This document shows, piece after piece, positions 56,346-64,000 of a stretch of 64,000 nucleotides of DNA. The DNA comes from Cerasicoccus arenae (GTDB taxonomy: Bacteria; Verrucomicrobiota; Verrucomicrobiia; Opitutales; Cerasicoccaceae): contig NZ_BMXG01000005.1 in the NCBI RefSeq assembly GCF_014651635.1, positions 124,001 to 188,000 on the forward strand, read 5' to 3'. The position numbers and the translations under genes are program-made. The notes under the pieces are model-generated. The model did not search any database. It was given only the letters and a program-made list of their open reading frames with translations, and was not told the origin of the DNA. The first letter of the stretch is position 1, and every line of letters starts with the position of its first letter.

Positions 56346-58331
56346 ATGATAGTTGCCTTGGCCGATTCCATCGACAGTCTTGCTGCTCCGCCGCGCATCC
56401 GTGTGCTGCCCGACCGCGTCATCAATCAGATCGCGGCGGGGGAGGTGATTGAGCGCCCGGCAGCTGTGGTCAAGGAACTCGTGGAAAATTCTCTGGACGC
56501 CGGAGCCACGCGGGTCGAGGTCGAGTTTCGCAACGGCGGTAAGAGCTACATTCGCATCGAAGACAACGGCTCGGGCATGAGCCCGGATGACGCCCTGATC
56601 GCGCTGGAGCGCCACGCCACCAGCAAGCTCCGTGAGGCCGACGACCTCCTAAAAATCACCAGTCTGGGCTTTCGTGGGGAGGCATTGCCGTCCATCGCCA
56701 GTGTCAGCCGGTTCACGCTGAAAACGCGTCGGCCAGACTGGGAGCACGGCACGGAAATCTTTATCAATGGCGGCAAATTTATCCACCAGCGCGAATGCGG
56801 CATGCCCGCGGGCACCCGGATCGAGGTCGCGCACCTATTTAATAGCGTACCAGCGCGGCGAAAATTCCTCAAAACGGACAACACCGAGGCCGCGCACATT
56901 GTCCACCTAATGCGCCTGCTGGCGGTCGCTCGCCCACGGACGGCGTTCACGCTGATCGAGGACGGGCGCACGGTCTTTCAGTCCCCCGAGTGTCCCACAA
57001 TGACGGACCGCGTGGCCGAAATCTGGGGGCGGCAAGTCGCCGGAGAACTGGTCGAGCTGCCCGTGGCGACGGGTGAGAATGGTTTGCGGCTGACGGGCCT
57101 CATTGGTAAGCCCGGCGTTGGCCGCACCACGCGCAAGGAAATGATCGCGCTTGTGAACGGTCGCGCGGTCGACAGCCGCACGCTCAATTATGCGCTGATC
57201 GAGGGTTACCACACGTTCATTCCCAAGGGGCGTTACCCGCTGGCTTTTCTGTTTCTGGAAATCGATCCCGCGGCGGTCGATGTCAATATCCACCCGGCCA
57301 AGCGCGAAATCCGCTTCCGTGACGAGGGTGCGGTGCGGCGCTTCGTGCTAACTCATGTGCAGGAGCGTCTGCGCGAGTTGACGGGCTTTTCGCTCAACAC
57401 CAAAGCCGTCCCCGAAACACTAGTGGACGAGGCCGCTCGCCAGGCCGACGCCCAACTCCGCGCTCGGGAGGCAATACCCGAGCCACGCGAGATCCCCACG
57501 CCCGCCTATCCGATTACCAAGCCGAAGCCAGCGTCGGAAGATTTTCGCGCCAAATACATCCCCAAGCCGACGCCAACCACCCGGCCCTGGACGCCTTCTA
57601 AAGCCGCGCCCGCCCAAAACTCCGTATCGGAAAGTAAAGAGTCGTTGCCTTCGGATGAGGATGACTCTGCGCCGCAAAATAATGCGCCTGACGCTGTTCC
57701 ATTGCCTTCCGAGGACTTCCCTGAGCCAGCCAGTCTGCCGCCGGAGCCGCGGCGTTTCCGTTGGCGTTTTCTCGGTCGACTCAAGGTGGACTATGCGCTT
57801 TTTGAAACCGAGGCGGGGCTAACAATGCTGCGCCTGCGCGCCGCTCATGAGCGTATCTGGTTTGAGCGCATTGCCGCATATTTTGCATCGCAGAGTATTG
57901 CCCGGCAGCAATTGCTGTTTCCGCTGCCACTGGAGTTTGAACCCCGCGCCACCGCCGCTCTGCAAGATCATTTGGAATGGATCGATGCGCACGGGTTTTC
58001 GCTGGAGGAATTTGGCCGGAATTTTTATCGACTACAGGCGCATCCGGACTGGCTCCCCGAGGCCAAGGCCGAGGCTTTTCTCCGCGATCTCGTGGACCGA
58101 TTGCGCGAGGGCGAAATCGACCCTCGCCGCACCGAATTGGCTCATGAGCAATTGGCTCGGTTAGCAGCTACGCGGGCCGTTCGCTATGACGACGACTTGC
58201 CCGAAGCCGCGATTACAAAACTCGCCGAGCAGTTGCTGGAATGCCGTCAACCGTTGGCTTGTCCGCGGGGTCGTCCTACGATTGTCGAGCTGTCGAGCGG
58301 CGAGCTGCGCAAGCGTTTTGGGCTGACTTGA
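56346..58331 (+). CDS. mutL: DNA mismatch repair protein MutL
   Basis: A 661-aa MutL. The N-terminal GHKL ATPase is complete: ENSLDAGAT (Mg-binding), DNGSGM, ERHATSK, LGFRGEAL. A linker of about 130 Pro-rich residues follows, then the C-terminal dimerisation domain. The endonuclease motif DQHA(x2)E(x4)E reads LRLRAAHERIWFE: the Asp-Gln-His are replaced while AAHER and the trailing Glu remain. The CPHGRP motif reads CPRGRP. Thus the metal-dependent nicking activity may be lost, although the dimerisation fold is conserved. Divergent from the zinc-ribbon gene. Confidence 0.93.
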   Translation: MIVALADSIDSLAAPPRIRVLPDRVINQIAAGEVIERPAAVVKELVENSLDAGATRVEVEFRNGGKSYIRIEDNGSGMSPDDALIALERHATSKLREADDLLKITSLGFRGEALPSIASVSRFTLKTRRPDWEHGTEIFINGGKFIHQRECGMPAGTRIEVAHLFNSVPARRKFLKTDNTEAAHIVHLMRLLAVARPRTAFTLIEDGRTVFQSPECPTMTDRVAEIWGRQVAGELVELPVATGENGLRLTGLIGKPGVGRTTRKEMIALVNGRAVDSRTLNYALIEGYHTFIPKGRYPLAFLFLEIDPAAVDVNIHPAKREIRFRDEGAVRRFVLTHVQERLRELTGFSLNTKAVPETLVDEAARQADAQLRAREAIPEPREIPTPAYPITKPKPASEDFRAKYIPKPTPTTRPWTPSKAAPAQNSVSESKESLPSDEDDSAPQNNAPDAVPLPSEDFPEPASLPPEPRRFRWRFLGRLKVDYALFETEAGLTMLRLRAAHERIWFERIAAYFASQSIARQQLLFPLPLEFEPRATAALQDHLEWIDAHGFSLEEFGRNFYRLQAHPDWLPEAKAEAFLRDLVDRLREGEIDPRRTELAHEQLARLAATRAVRYDDDLPEAAITKLAEQLLECRQPLACPRGRPTIVELSSGELRKRFGLT

Positions 58332-58339
58332 GGAGTCTG

Positions 58340-58373
58340 GGCGGACTTGTGCGTTTTGGCGGACTTGTGCGTT
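58340..58373. repeat. two copies of a 16-bp direct repeat
   Basis: GGCGGACTTGTGCGTT occurs at 58340-58355 and 58358-58373, just after the mutL stop. It is short and probably neutral; the 58332-58479 gap has also a GC-rich inverted repeat (GCGTCCC/GGGACGC). Confidence 0.7.
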
Positions 58374-58479
58374 ACGAGGGTAGCGCAGCCGCGTCCCCGT
58401 AGCGCTGGGACGCGCCAGCACTACCTTTTTTGATGACCGAAGATGGCGGACGCTAGCGACTGCACGATTATCGAGCCGT

Positions 58480-59694
58480 TTACTGAACGATTTCCATCTG
58501 GCCGGGAGCGGTGATGATGCCAGCGAAGGCGGCGTCCCTGGCCTTTTCGTTGTAGATCACGAAGCAGAAGGGGTGGTTGGCGTTGAAGTCGATGCTCTTT
58601 GGCGATTTCGGTTTTTCTGGGGCGGGGCCAAATGGGTCGGTCGAAGCTGTCACTGTCGAGCGTGCCTCTGTCCCTTTTTCATTCCACTTGATTTCAACTT
58701 TCTCAATGAGTTTGGCGATGAAAAGCGGTTCGGGGTGGTTTTCGTTGATGCCGGAAAAGTTCGCTTTGCCCGGCGTAAAGGGCTCGGACAGTTTTGATTT
58801 CAGGAAAATATCCCGCCAGCTTATTTCGGTGTCATAGTCGACCCGGGGTAATTGTAGGTTAATGAGTTCGGGTTTGGCCTTACTGGCGGCTTGCAGGAGA
58901 TACTTCCCGTTCAATGCTCCGAGGGCCTGATCAAATTGCCGGGCGTCCTTGGGCAGGAAGACGAGTAGGGTGAAGTCATCACTCTTGTAGGGAATCGTGA
59001 GTACTTGGAATTGCTCGTCCTCATAGTAGGGGAAGCGCTCCTTTGTCTTCATCATGCGCACCAGAAACTTTTCATCGGATGAGCGATAGAACATCATTGG
59101 CGATGTGGTGGCGTTGCTGAAGTAATCTCCTTTCCAGGGCGAGATAAACACCGTGACGAGCACTGCGAGCATGTCGGGTTTGCCGTCCAGGTCGGCGGGA
59201 GAGACGACGCTCTTTATATAGCCATTGGTCTGCTCGCTGTACCAGAAGTTGACGAGGCTGGCGGCCTTGGCTGGATCGGTGCGCAGCGGAATGGCGCTGA
59301 CATTGTATTTCCATTGGTCGCTGGCGGCTTGGAAAAATTCGTTCGTCACCTGGACGCGTTCAGAGAACCAGACCGAGTCGATGCGCCTGTAGCCGGGCAG
59401 GGCGCGTTGGGCCTTGGCGGCTTCCTTGGCGACGGTCTCTCGCGTTTGGCCAGCGAAGAGGGCACCCATCTGCTGCTCGGTTTTTCCGCTGGAGCCATAG
59501 TAAAGCAGGCCGAGCATATCGAGAACCGACATGGGCGCGAAGGCCGGCTCTTCCTGAGTTTTGACGGCTTGCAGGAGGCTGAGCGAGGTGTTGACGTCGG
59601 CTAGAGCGGGCAGGGGCACCAGTAGCACCAGAAGCCAGCCCAGCCGGCGGGCTGAATTAATCGCTCGGGTGATGGAAAAGGGGATGTTTGGCAA
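58480..59694 (-). CDS. secreted serpin-family protease inhibitor
   Basis: A 404-aa protein with a signal peptide (LGWLLVLLVPLPALA). Serpin fold elements are visible: PMSVLDMLGLLYYGSSGKT near the N-terminus, VFISPWKGDYF, and the C-terminal sheet (NHPFCFVIYN, ending IVQ). The reactive-centre loop follows KWNEKGTEARSTVTAST, with the hinge GTEA-x-x-TVTA and a Pro-rich loop PAPEKPKSPKSI. The scissile bond cannot be fixed. Serpins trap serine or cysteine proteases. It follows the cyclic-nucleotide-binding gene by 30 bp. Confidence 0.85.
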   Translation of the reverse strand: MPNIPFSITRAINSARRLGWLLVLLVPLPALADVNTSLSLLQAVKTQEEPAFAPMSVLDMLGLLYYGSSGKTEQQMGALFAGQTRETVAKEAAKAQRALPGYRRIDSVWFSERVQVTNEFFQAASDQWKYNVSAIPLRTDPAKAASLVNFWYSEQTNGYIKSVVSPADLDGKPDMLAVLVTVFISPWKGDYFSNATTSPMMFYRSSDEKFLVRMMKTKERFPYYEDEQFQVLTIPYKSDDFTLLVFLPKDARQFDQALGALNGKYLLQAASKAKPELINLQLPRVDYDTEISWRDIFLKSKLSEPFTPGKANFSGINENHPEPLFIAKLIEKVEIKWNEKGTEARSTVTASTDPFGPAPEKPKSPKSIDFNANHPFCFVIYNEKARDAAFAGIITAPGQMEIVQ

Positions 59695-59724
59695 CGATTG
59701 AGGGAGGGTATGGGGCAGAGCCGT

Positions 59725-60111
59725 CTAGTCTTTGGGGCCGGGCTCGACAGACCAGACAGGCGGCTCCTTGAACTGATCGGCGAGTTTTTGTGTCGTGCGC
59801 TCAAGGCGGGCGGCAAGGGTCTTGATGATCTTCACCGCGATCTGTGGTCGTTGTTGGATCAGGCTTTCGACATCGGAGTCTCCGCAATGCACTAGGCGGC
59901 AATCTGTTTTGGCGCGCACAGTAGCGGTGCGGGGCTTGCCTAGTATATCGCCCATTTCGCCAAAAATGGTGCCCGGGAACATCAATACATTCAGCAGGAG
60001 GCCGTCTTTATAGATTTCGACAGCACCAGCTTTCAGGATGTAGAAACCCTGACCTTGCTCACCTTGTTCGATGATGGTGTTACCGGCTTCGACTTCAAAT
60101 TCCCGATCCAT
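59725..60111 (-). CDS. cyclic-nucleotide-binding domain protein (no DNA-binding domain)
   Basis: From ATG 60111 the protein has 128 aa and consists of one CNB domain: GNTIIEQGEQGQGFYILKAGAVEIYK, then FGEMGDILGKPRTATVRA, which is the phosphate-binding cassette region. The usual FGE-[IL]-x(5)-[R]-A-x-[V] arrangement is close to canonical. No HTH follows, so unlike CRP it is a stand-alone sensory domain. It lies 30 bp upstream of the serpin gene on the same strand. Confidence 0.85.
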   Translation of the reverse strand: MDREFEVEAGNTIIEQGEQGQGFYILKAGAVEIYKDGLLLNVLMFPGTIFGEMGDILGKPRTATVRAKTDCRLVHCGDSDVESLIQQRPQIAVKIIKTLAARLERTTQKLADQFKEPPVWSVEPGPKD

Positions 60112-60211
60112 GTCCAACAATATTGATAGATAAAATGGATATGGCAATCATCCATCGGCGCAAGCTATCTCTCGCTTGCTTCTTGCAATAAAGCGCTTAT
60201 CTTAGCGCCTC

Positions 60212-61243
60212 ATGAACAACGCAAGCCAGTCCATCCGCGTTGGCGCATTCTTTGTGCTGGGCGTCGCCCTCATCTGGATCGCCTACGAAACATTGTCGGG
60301 CGCACGGTTGGAACGCACCAGCGGCTACCGGCTCGACGCGACCTTTGACAACCTACAGCAGCTCAAGACCAGTGACGAAGTTCGCATGGCCGGGGTGCGT
60401 ATTGGCAATGTAGCCAACACTCGGCTCGATGGCACGCGCGCCGTCGCCGTTTTGCTCATTGGGGATGAGTATCATATTCCTGCTGACTCTCAGGCAACGA
60501 TTACCACGGCGGGCCTGCTGGGGACCAATTATATCGCCATTGTGCCTGGAACATCGCCGGAGAAACTCGCAGGAGGTGGCAAGATTGAGACATTCGCCAC
60601 GCCGGGCTTTAATGAAGTCGTTGCCGAAGTTGGCAAACTCGGCGAACGGCTAGATCAGGTTTTCGCCAAGGTTGAGGGCTCGCTTGACGGCCTCAGCGGA
60701 CTGACTGGCGGTGGCTCCGATTCTGGCGAAAAATCAGGCGGCCCCGGCGCATTGTTTTCCAATCTGAACGAACTCGTTGTCGAAAATCGGGACACGATCA
60801 AGCGCACCCTCACCAATTTCGACCAGATCAGCGCGGAGATCGCTAGTGGCCAAGGCACGATCGGCAAGCTGATCAAAGACCCCGCCGCCTACGACCAACT
60901 ACTCGCCACCGCCGCCGATATCCAAAAGACGGCCAACGACGCCTCTAAGCTCATTGCGGAAGCCGAGAGCATCATGGAGCACGTTAAGTCGGGTGATGGT
61001 GCGTTGGGCGCGATTATCTATGACCAGCAGACCGGGACTGACATTAAGATGGCCATTGCCAACGTGAAGGATTTTTCAAGCAAACTGAACTCCAAGGACA
61101 ATTCCTTGGGCCGTTTCCTGTCCGACGACGACCTATACGTCCAAGCTCAGGATACATTGAGCAAAGTGAATGGTGCCGTCAGTCGATTTGACGACAGCGG
61201 CCCAATTACTGCCGTCGGAATCTTAGCGAGCGCTCTTTTTTAA
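60212..61243 (+). CDS. MCE-family protein (MlaD-like)
   Basis: A 343-aa protein with one N-terminal membrane anchor (AFFVLGVALIWIAYETLSG) and an MCE domain at about residues 38-115 (VRMAGVRIGNV, TTAGLLGTNYIAI), followed by a long helical region with GLSGLTGGGSD and IASGQGTIGKLIKD. The family binds phospholipids between the membranes. The permease and ATPase (MlaE/MlaF) are not beside it in this window. A terminator-like hairpin follows at 61406. Confidence 0.85.
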   Translation: MNNASQSIRVGAFFVLGVALIWIAYETLSGARLERTSGYRLDATFDNLQQLKTSDEVRMAGVRIGNVANTRLDGTRAVAVLLIGDEYHIPADSQATITTAGLLGTNYIAIVPGTSPEKLAGGGKIETFATPGFNEVVAEVGKLGERLDQVFAKVEGSLDGLSGLTGGGSDSGEKSGGPGALFSNLNELVVENRDTIKRTLTNFDQISAEIASGQGTIGKLIKDPAAYDQLLATAADIQKTANDASKLIAEAESIMEHVKSGDGALGAIIYDQQTGTDIKMAIANVKDFSSKLNSKDNSLGRFLSDDDLYVQAQDTLSKVNGAVSRFDDSGPITAVGILASALF

Positions 61244-61405
61244 GTGATTGACAATCAGCTGTTTATGGATTTATTGCGAAAAATTATATTTTTTCTAACA
61301 AATTTTTGAACGAATCGTGAATTAGGGTCGTCTTAATCTATGTAGCTAACACCAGTTAGTAAGCGTTAGTTTCAGTTTAGTTTGTAGTTTGCATTTAGGT
61401 TAGAG

Positions 61406-61440
61406 AAGGGCTGTCCCAGTGGGGCGGTCCTTTTCTTTGT
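61406..61440 (+). terminator. intrinsic terminator-like hairpin
   Basis: Stem AAGGGCTGTCCC / GGGGCGGTCCTT (12 pairs, three G-T) with a 3-nt loop AGT, followed by TTCTTTG. It may end a transcript from mlaD or a small RNA in the 282-bp gap 61244-61525; a similar hairpin core (CTGCCCGGTGGAGCGGTC) lies at about 61472. Confidence 0.5.
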
Positions 61441-61525
61441 CTAACGATCGTGCTTTGGGGCCTTTTTAGCTCTGCCCGGTGGAGCGGTCTTTACAGTCAG
61501 TGTCGCGCTTGCCTAGTGTGGTGGC

Positions 61526-62263
61526 GTGGCTGGATTCCGCAGTTATTATCCCCTTGGTGGGCTTAAAGTCGGTGAAACCGTTGAATTGGACGCCGCCGAG
61601 AGCCGACACCTGCTCAAAGCCCTCCGTGCGCGGGTGGGTGACAAAGTGACGCTCTTCGACGGCCAAGGTGGCGCTTGGTGCGGCGTTTTGGCCAATGCCG
61701 GACGCACAGCCCAGGTTCATATCGAAGACCTCCCCCCCCCCCTCAACCGCTCGGTCGAACTTTTTCTCGCCGTCGCCTTACTCAAGGGCAAGGCGCTGGA
61801 CGCCGTCATCAAGTGTGCGGTGGAGATCGGTGCGGCAGGCATTATTCCACTGCAAACCCAACACTGCGAGGTGCGGCTGGATGAGCATCGCGCCGCATCC
61901 AAGGCCGCCCATTGGCGCACAACCGCCATTGAGGCCGCCAAGCAGAGCGGTAATCTGGCTGCTTTTTCGATCCGCGACCCACTCCCTTTATCGGCGTGGC
62001 TGGCTGAAGAGAGCGAAGAAACGCTTCGCCTTGTCGCCAGTCTCGAGGCTGATACCCCCCCCCTGCTGAGTTCATTGAGTGGCCACCCAAAGCGGATCGA
62101 GGTGTTGATCGGACCTGAGGGCGATTTTTCCTCCGCTGAGTATCAGGCGATTGCCGCGCGTCGCATCCTCCCAGTTAGCTTGGGCCCGTTCGTACTGCGG
62201 GCAGAAACGGCCTGTGTTTATGCGCTCAGCGCACTCCATGCGGCCTGTTTACGAGGCGACTAA
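61526..62263 (+). CDS. rsmE: 16S rRNA (uracil1498-N3)-methyltransferase
   Basis: A 245-aa RsmE with a GTG start at 61526. The N-terminal PUA-like domain is followed by the SPOUT domain: LLKGKALDAVIKCAVEIGAAGI, the SAM-binding IGPEGDFSSAEY, and LGPFVLRAETACVYALS with the Glu-Thr-Ala of the trefoil knot. It methylates U1498 of 16S rRNA. Two long C-runs lie in the gene, 11 C at 61732-61742 (coding Pro-Pro-Pro) and 9 C at 62055-62063, so replication slippage could easily frameshift it. Confidence 0.93.
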   Translation: MAGFRSYYPLGGLKVGETVELDAAESRHLLKALRARVGDKVTLFDGQGGAWCGVLANAGRTAQVHIEDLPPPLNRSVELFLAVALLKGKALDAVIKCAVEIGAAGIIPLQTQHCEVRLDEHRAASKAAHWRTTAIEAAKQSGNLAAFSIRDPLPLSAWLAEESEETLRLVASLEADTPPLLSSLSGHPKRIEVLIGPEGDFSSAEYQAIAARRILPVSLGPFVLRAETACVYALSALHAACLRGD

Positions 62264-62353
62264 AACAAGATTACTGTTGGATGAGGGTTTACAACCAGTT
62301 CCCTACATGATAATCCCTAATCTAAACACGGTTAAACTGACTGCTTTTCGCCA

Positions 62354-63289
62354 ATGGATTCACCAGAATTTTCTCTCGCTCTCGCCAAAATGCTCATTTC
62401 TGCCGCTTGGGTAGATGGTGAAATACAGCCAGCCGAACGAGATTTCCTCAAGGATTTCGTTTTTAGTTTACCGCATTTGGACGAATCGACTTGGGCGAAT
62501 CTCCAAACCTATTTTGAAGAGCCAGTAGATGACGCTGAGCGCATTTATTTGCTTCAGGAGCTGCGCCGCCTGTTAACCCGCGATACGCAATTGCATCTGG
62601 TCACCAAGTCCGTTCGTCAGGTATTTATGGCCGACGGGAAAGTCTTACCCGAAGAGGTAAAGGCCGCTCGGCAAATCACTCGTATCCTGCAAGGCACTGA
62701 GGAGGATTCTGACCAAGAGATGAGTAATGTGATCAAAGCGCATCTCGCCCGACTGCGCTCCAATTACAGCTCTTCGCCTTTTGCAAGAGTCGCCGACGAA
62801 TCAGCAAGTAGGTTTCCAGAGTCCGTGAGCACGTTTTTTGCTGAACAGGGGATGGTCATTGATGTTTCCGACGAAGAGCGTGACCGCATTTGCCTGATTG
62901 GCTGCCTGTTGGCAGTCGTTGGCAATGCAGATGGCTCGCTAGACCCCAGCGAAAAGCAGGTTGCCAAGGACTTCTTACTGCGTCGCTGGAAATTTCCGCC
63001 CGAGGTTGCGAGCTACGTCTTGCAGATCATGATTTCTGATCCCGCGCGCGATCTGGACTTGGCGATCATTGTTCGCCGACTGTATGAAGCAACAACCGAC
63101 GCAGACCGCGCGCTTTTACTGAAAACTCTCTTGGCTATTTCCGCTGCGGACGGACGTATTCTCAAGGAAGAGATAGACGAATGCTATCGCATTGCCCGTT
63201 TATTGAAGATTCCCGCAGAAGATATTGAAGACGCACTTATTCATATCCCGCGTCACCGGGAAGTTAGTCACCCCGATAATATTCAGTAA
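62354..63289 (+). CDS. TerB-domain protein with repeated EF-like segments
   Basis: A 311-aa cytoplasmic protein made of TerB-type helical units. Four similar segments occur: ISAAWVDGEIQPAE, VFMADGKVLPEE, VVGNADGSLDPSE and AISAADGRILKEE, i.e. an Ala/Gly-Asp-Gly turn followed by an acidic helix. This suggests two TerB domains from duplication. TerB-type proteins bind metal at similar turns, but a function in tellurite resistance is not implied. The start codon ATG 62354 is 90 bp after rsmE. Confidence 0.75.
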   Translation: MDSPEFSLALAKMLISAAWVDGEIQPAERDFLKDFVFSLPHLDESTWANLQTYFEEPVDDAERIYLLQELRRLLTRDTQLHLVTKSVRQVFMADGKVLPEEVKAARQITRILQGTEEDSDQEMSNVIKAHLARLRSNYSSSPFARVADESASRFPESVSTFFAEQGMVIDVSDEERDRICLIGCLLAVVGNADGSLDPSEKQVAKDFLLRRWKFPPEVASYVLQIMISDPARDLDLAIIVRRLYEATTDADRALLLKTLLAISAADGRILKEEIDECYRIARLLKIPAEDIEDALIHIPRHREVSHPDNIQ

Positions 63290-63405
63290 GGAGAGGTAGC
63301 GCATATTGGCTCGTTGCGCTTTGGATATATCTGTGTGGAAGAATCCCGTTGAGGAACCGAGTTTCGGTTGCGCTGTCGCAGCAAGTCATTAGCTTTCAAT
63401 CACGA

Positions 63406-64000
63406 ATGACACGCGCAGGCATCCTTACCCTCCTTAGTTATCTCACTTTGGCCTTGGTGGCTCTAGGCAAACCGTCTGCTCGCGAAACAGCGATATTGCC
63501 CCTATCGGAAATCAAACCCGGTATGACGGGTACTTGGCGGACTGTTGTCAGCGGCAACGAGATCGAAGAATTTAATCTGAAGATCCTAGGCGTTTCGCAG
63601 AACTTTGCTGGGCCTAATTCCCCCGTCATCATTGCTGAGGCGCTGGATGCGTCACAGATACTCAGTGGCCCAGTGGGCGGGATGAGCGGCAGTCCGTGCT
63701 ATATCGACGGTGAGCTGATCGGGGCCTACGCCTATGGCTATCTCTGGCCCAAGGAGCAGGCTATCATTGGCATTACGCCCATCGAGGAAATGCTTAAGGT
63801 CTTTGAAAAAGGTCGCCCGGACATACATGCAGCGGGCGGTGGTACACCGGACGGCTCCAGCGGTGCTATGCTCATTGGCGATTTACCGCGCCCTTCCAAG
63901 CGGTTTCAGGCAGTCGGCGAAACGAAGTTTGGTCAGACTTCGAGTAGAGCAATGACAGACCTCAAGCCTGCGCCCACCCCCCTCTTGGCGGCGGGAGTTT
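63406..64000 (+). CDS. SpoIVB peptidase S55-type protein, 3' end cut by window edge
   Basis: The frame is open to position 64000 (198 codons visible). A signal peptide (LLSYLTLALVALG) precedes a domain with IKPGMTGTW and GMSGSPCYIDG, matching the S55 serine-protease signature (GMSGSP with the catalytic Ser). In spore formers S55 is SpoIVB; in non-sporulating bacteria the same domain occurs in envelope proteins of unknown role. The remaining sequence lies beyond the window. Start ATG 63406. Confidence 0.8.
   Translation, partial: MTRAGILTLLSYLTLALVALGKPSARETAILPLSEIKPGMTGTWRTVVSGNEIEEFNLKILGVSQNFAGPNSPVIIAEALDASQILSGPVGGMSGSPCYIDGELIGAYAYGYLWPKEQAIIGITPIEEMLKVFEKGRPDIHAAGGGTPDGSSGAMLIGDLPRPSKRFQAVGETKFGQTSSRAMTDLKPAPTPLLAAGV

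Overview
The window looks like a chromosomal segment of a marine-type member of the Verrucomicrobiota (Opitutae/Puniceicoccales-like). The pointers are a Verru_Chthon cassette protein A homologue, a prepilin ending in the H-X9-DG signature beside a LacI regulator and a polysaccharide lyase, a PEP-CTERM protein, and several laminarinase-type glycoside hydrolases. The assignment is inferred from gene content only; no rRNA is present.

Region 1 (1-22.3 kb) is accessory and looks more AT-rich than the rest. It starts with a truncated D-2-hydroxyacid dehydrogenase, a LacI regulator, an H-X9-DG prepilin and a secreted heparinase II/III-like lyase. Next comes a short mobile-element graveyard around a tRNA-Met(CAT): two IS3-family transposase tails in inverted orientation and a frameshifted tyrosine integrase cut by one of them. 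Beside it lies a beta-glucan (laminarin-like) utilisation locus at 7.4-16.9 kb: two secreted GH16 enzymes with beta-sandwich accessory domains, a GH5 enzyme and two GH1 beta-glucosidases. The most unusual gene of the window is here: one GH1 enzyme is fused in frame to a C-terminal AraC-type DNA-binding domain, with a perfect 21-bp palindrome about 80-100 bp upstream of its start. The region ends with Verru_Chthon protein A, an overlapping secreted partner and a NodB-fold protein.

Region 2 (22.3-36.5 kb) holds a four-gene minus-strand run (MBL-fold hydrolase, 3'-5' exonuclease, cyclophilin, alpha/beta hydrolase), a beta-propeller protein divergent from a serine-palmitoyltransferase-like alpha-oxoamine synthase, and the complete F1Fo ATP synthase operon atpBEFHAGDC on the minus strand. 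An intrinsic-terminator-like hairpin sits between atpE and atpF. Upstream of the operon lie a small membrane protein and a secreted protein with seven octapeptide repeats.

Region 3 (36.6-64 kb) is largely housekeeping: HPr, a PIN-domain protein, uvrC, cinA, glpD, a PEP-CTERM protein, a DEAD-box-family helicase, an ECF sigma factor with a probable membrane anti-sigma protein and a DUF3106-like protein, a low-molecular-weight phosphatase, gmk, tesA divergent from ybbA-ybbP-like ABC genes, tag, a DUF255 thioredoxin-domain protein, mutL, a serpin, a cyclic-nucleotide-binding protein, an MlaD-type MCE protein, rsmE, a TerB-repeat protein and a truncated SpoIVB/S55-type protein. Long G/C homopolymers (8-13 nt) recur both inside genes and between them.
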